Notes under the pieces: generated by a model | What the model saw: only the letters and a program-made list of their open reading frames with translations | The model's database searches: none | What the model was told of the DNA's origin: nothing | In this document: in pieces, positions 62,413-64,000 of the stretch | How positions within the stretch are numbered: the first letter of the stretch is position 1 | How the letters are laid out: each line of letters starts with the position of its first letter | Translations under genes and position numbers: made by a program | DNA from: Rhodospirillum sp047263945 | GTDB lineage: Bacteria > Pseudomonadota > Alphaproteobacteria > Rhodospirillales > Rhodospirillaceae | NCBI RefSeq assembly: GCF_047263945.1 | Contig: NZ_JBLAVB010000017.1 | Location: 15,319 to 79,318, forward strand | Length of the DNA: 64,000 bases | Direction of reading: 5' to 3'

Positions 62413-63579
62413 ATGAAACAGACGTGGCGTTGGTTTGGACCGCAGGATCCGGTATCCCTCAGGGATATCCGGCAAGCCGGAGCAACGGGCGTTGTCACGG
62501 CGCTGCATGACCTACCCAATGGCACGGTCTGGCCGGTCGAGGCCATTGCCGCACGCAAGGCGGCGATTGAGGCTGCGGGCCTGAGCTGGGACGTGGTGGA
62601 GAGCATTCCGGTCCATGAGGATATCAAGACGGCCGCTCCGGGCTGGCGCGTCCATGCGGAGGCCTGGGCCCAGACCGTGCGGAACTTGGCCGCATGCGGT
62701 ATCCATGTGATCTGCTACAACTTCATGCCAGCGCTGGACTGGACCCGCACGGATCTGACCTATGAGCTACCCGACGGGGCGCGGTGTCTTCGCTTCGATC
62801 ACACACGCTACGTTGCCTTCGACCTGTTCATCCTGCAACGGCCGGGCGCTGAGGCGGAGCATACGCCGGAGACGATCGCAGAGGCCCGGGCCGTCTTCGA
62901 CGCCATGAGCGAAGCGGAGAAGGAAGCGCTTACACGGACGATTATCGCGGGCTTGCCGGGGGCTGAGGAAAGCTACACCTTGGCGGCCTTCCGCGAGCGG
63001 TTGGCCGCCTATGACGGTGTGGACGCGGACATTTTGCGGGATCGTTTGCGGGACTTCCTCCGTATTGTCGCACCCGTCGCCGAGGAGGTGGGCACGCTGC
63101 TGGCGATCCATCCAGACGACCCCCCACGGCCCCTGTTTGGTCTGCCGCGCATTGTCTCGACACTTGAGGATATGGCCACCATCTCCGCCATGACCGATGG
63201 TGCGACCAACGGCTTTACCCTGTGCACGGGATCCTATGGCGTGCGGGCTGATAACGACATCGTGAAAATGATCGAGCGTTTCGCCGAGCGGATTCACTTC
63301 GTCCACGTGCGGTCCACGCGTCGGGAGGAGAACCAGATGAGCTTCCATGAGGCGGCGCATCTGGATGGCGATCTGGATATTGTCTCCATCGTCGAGGCTC
63401 TGGTGAAAGTGGAGCGACGGTTGAACCGGGCCATTCCTTTCCGCCCGGACCATGGACATCAGATTTTGGATGACTTGCGCCGGGCATCCACGCCGGGCTA
63501 TCCCGCCATCGGTCGGCTCAAAGGACTTGCGGAAGTGCGGGGCGTTGAGCAGGCGGTCAGACGATTTCTGTCCTCGTGA
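62413..63579 (+). CDS. uxuA: Mannonate dehydratase
   Basis: 388 residues, the usual UxuA length. Starts MKQTWRWFGPQDPVSLRDIR as the family does; metal and catalytic residues lie in IHPDDPP, LCTGSYGVRADND, HFVHVRST and the C-terminal RPDHGH. Converts D-mannonate to 2-keto-3-deoxygluconate, the third step from glucuronate. The isomerase UxaC and reductase UxuB are not in the window. ATG 62413 is in register with the conserved start. Confidence 0.95.
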   Translation: MKQTWRWFGPQDPVSLRDIRQAGATGVVTALHDLPNGTVWPVEAIAARKAAIEAAGLSWDVVESIPVHEDIKTAAPGWRVHAEAWAQTVRNLAACGIHVICYNFMPALDWTRTDLTYELPDGARCLRFDHTRYVAFDLFILQRPGAEAEHTPETIAEARAVFDAMSEAEKEALTRTIIAGLPGAEESYTLAAFRERLAAYDGVDADILRDRLRDFLRIVAPVAEEVGTLLAIHPDDPPRPLFGLPRIVSTLEDMATISAMTDGATNGFTLCTGSYGVRADNDIVKMIERFAERIHFVHVRSTRREENQMSFHEAAHLDGDLDIVSIVEALVKVERRLNRAIPFRPDHGHQILDDLRRASTPGYPAIGRLKGLAEVRGVEQAVRRFLSS

Positions 63580-63657
63580 GTACCCGTCAGGCCAAGGTGC
63601 CTCTTCCGGATGTTCGAGGACACAGTGTATATATAGATTGTCGAGTGCCTTCGAGGC

Positions 63658-63699
63658 TAGAGCATGTTGCGTGACATGTGATTCACGCAACATGCTCTA
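63658..63699. repeat. Perfect long hairpin repeat
   Basis: TAGAGCATGTTGCGTGA and its exact inverse TCACGCAACATGCTCTA separated by 8 bases. It has the same TAGAGCAT ends as the 15972 and 32877 repeats and is preceded by mosaic-type modules (GGACACAGTGTATATATAG). Downstream of uxuA, so it may also end transcription. Confidence 0.8.
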
Positions 63700-63805
63700 A
63701 ACCTCTGATACCAAAGGCCCTTGATTATGACTCGTTGGGGGCGGCTCGGAGATTCCCAAGCGGTTCGGATTGTGATTCCCTTCCTTGAGGCAGAAGGAGG
63801 GAGCC

Positions 63806-64000
63806 ATGGTTGTCGCGATAACTCGAAGGGATTTGACGGTGAAGGATCTCCGCGGAGCGGCGTCGCGGACCTCGGATGGCGATGCTGCCCGCCGCATATT
63901 GGCGATCGCTCTGGTTTTGGAGGGAGCGGACCGCAAGTCGGCGGCGGAGACTTGCGGCATGGACCGTCAAACGCTTCGAGACTGGGTCCATCGTTACAAT
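63806..64000 (+). CDS. IS630-type transposase, 5' part
   Basis: 65 codons to the window edge. MVVAITRRDLTVKDLRGAAS, then ARRILAIALVLEGADRKSAA and CGMDRQTLRDWVHRYN: the helix-turn-helix start of IS630-family transposases with the typical GMDRQTLRDWVHRYN. GGAGG lies 5 bases before the ATG. The left end of the element should be near 63715-63730. The catalytic DDE part is outside the window. Confidence 0.82.
   Translation, partial: MVVAITRRDLTVKDLRGAASRTSDGDAARRILAIALVLEGADRKSAAETCGMDRQTLRDWVHRYN

Noticed and set aside
1..64000. CRISPR array, tRNA, rRNA
   Set aside because: No regularly spaced identical repeats and no cloverleaf or rRNA-like sequence seen; the recurring palindromes are scattered, not spaced as an array.

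Overview
The window looks like a chromosomal segment of a high-GC alphaproteobacterium, probably of the Rhodospirillales type. This is inferred from codon use, gene families (ELM1-type protein, NIT-domain chemoreceptor, LivHMGF transporters, TRAP system) and many intergenic inverted repeats; I cannot name a species. No rRNA, tRNA or CRISPR array was recognised by reading.

Layout. (1) 1-6228: end of a hemerythrin-like gene, an alpha/beta hydrolase, then four genes for the lower phenylacetyl-CoA (paa) pathway: ring-opening-type aldehyde dehydrogenase, PaaG, PaaH and thiolase. (2) 6299-16163: a decayed mobile island bracketed by two copies of the same inverted-repeat element. It holds a relaxase-like 3' remnant, a VirD4/TraD-type coupling ATPase, a frameshifted membrane gene, ArdA antirestriction, a DUF5677 gene, a two-TM protein resembling TRADD-N-associated membrane domains, a PIN-like protein and two broken tyrosine recombinases. 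(3) 16283-31209: signalling and envelope genes: two chemoreceptors, a secreted Cache protein, a CHAP amidase, an ELM1/2OG-oxygenase pair, a metallo-beta-lactamase-fold enzyme, DUF599 plus diguanylate cyclase, an EamA exporter, a cNMP-binding protein and an ImmA/IrrE peptidase with a 2-TM partner.

(4) 32114-43821: a catabolic module bounded by two FCD-type GntR regulators: SDR, a full branched-chain-type ABC transporter, a second SDR, a fused E1 alpha/beta thiamine-diphosphate dehydrogenase and a VOC protein. (5) 43944-53868: a dehydrogenase pseudogene, quinone oxidoreductase, a truncated gene, a second Liv-type transporter (with a permease-ATPase fusion), SDR, an AroE-like dehydrogenase and a GMC oxidoreductase. 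(6) 53964-63579: a uronide-use locus: GH31 glycosidase, DctM, DctQ, divergent DctP, GH2 beta-glucuronidase-like enzyme, UxuR-like GntR and mannonate dehydratase UxuA. An almost perfect ExuR/UxuR-type operator lies in the dctQ-dctP divergent region. The window ends inside an IS630-type transposase.

A family of mosaic intergenic repeats, made of the same few palindromic modules in different order and orientation, recurs at least nine times from 19 kb to the end. In several places it abuts truncated genes, so it marks sites of past rearrangement.
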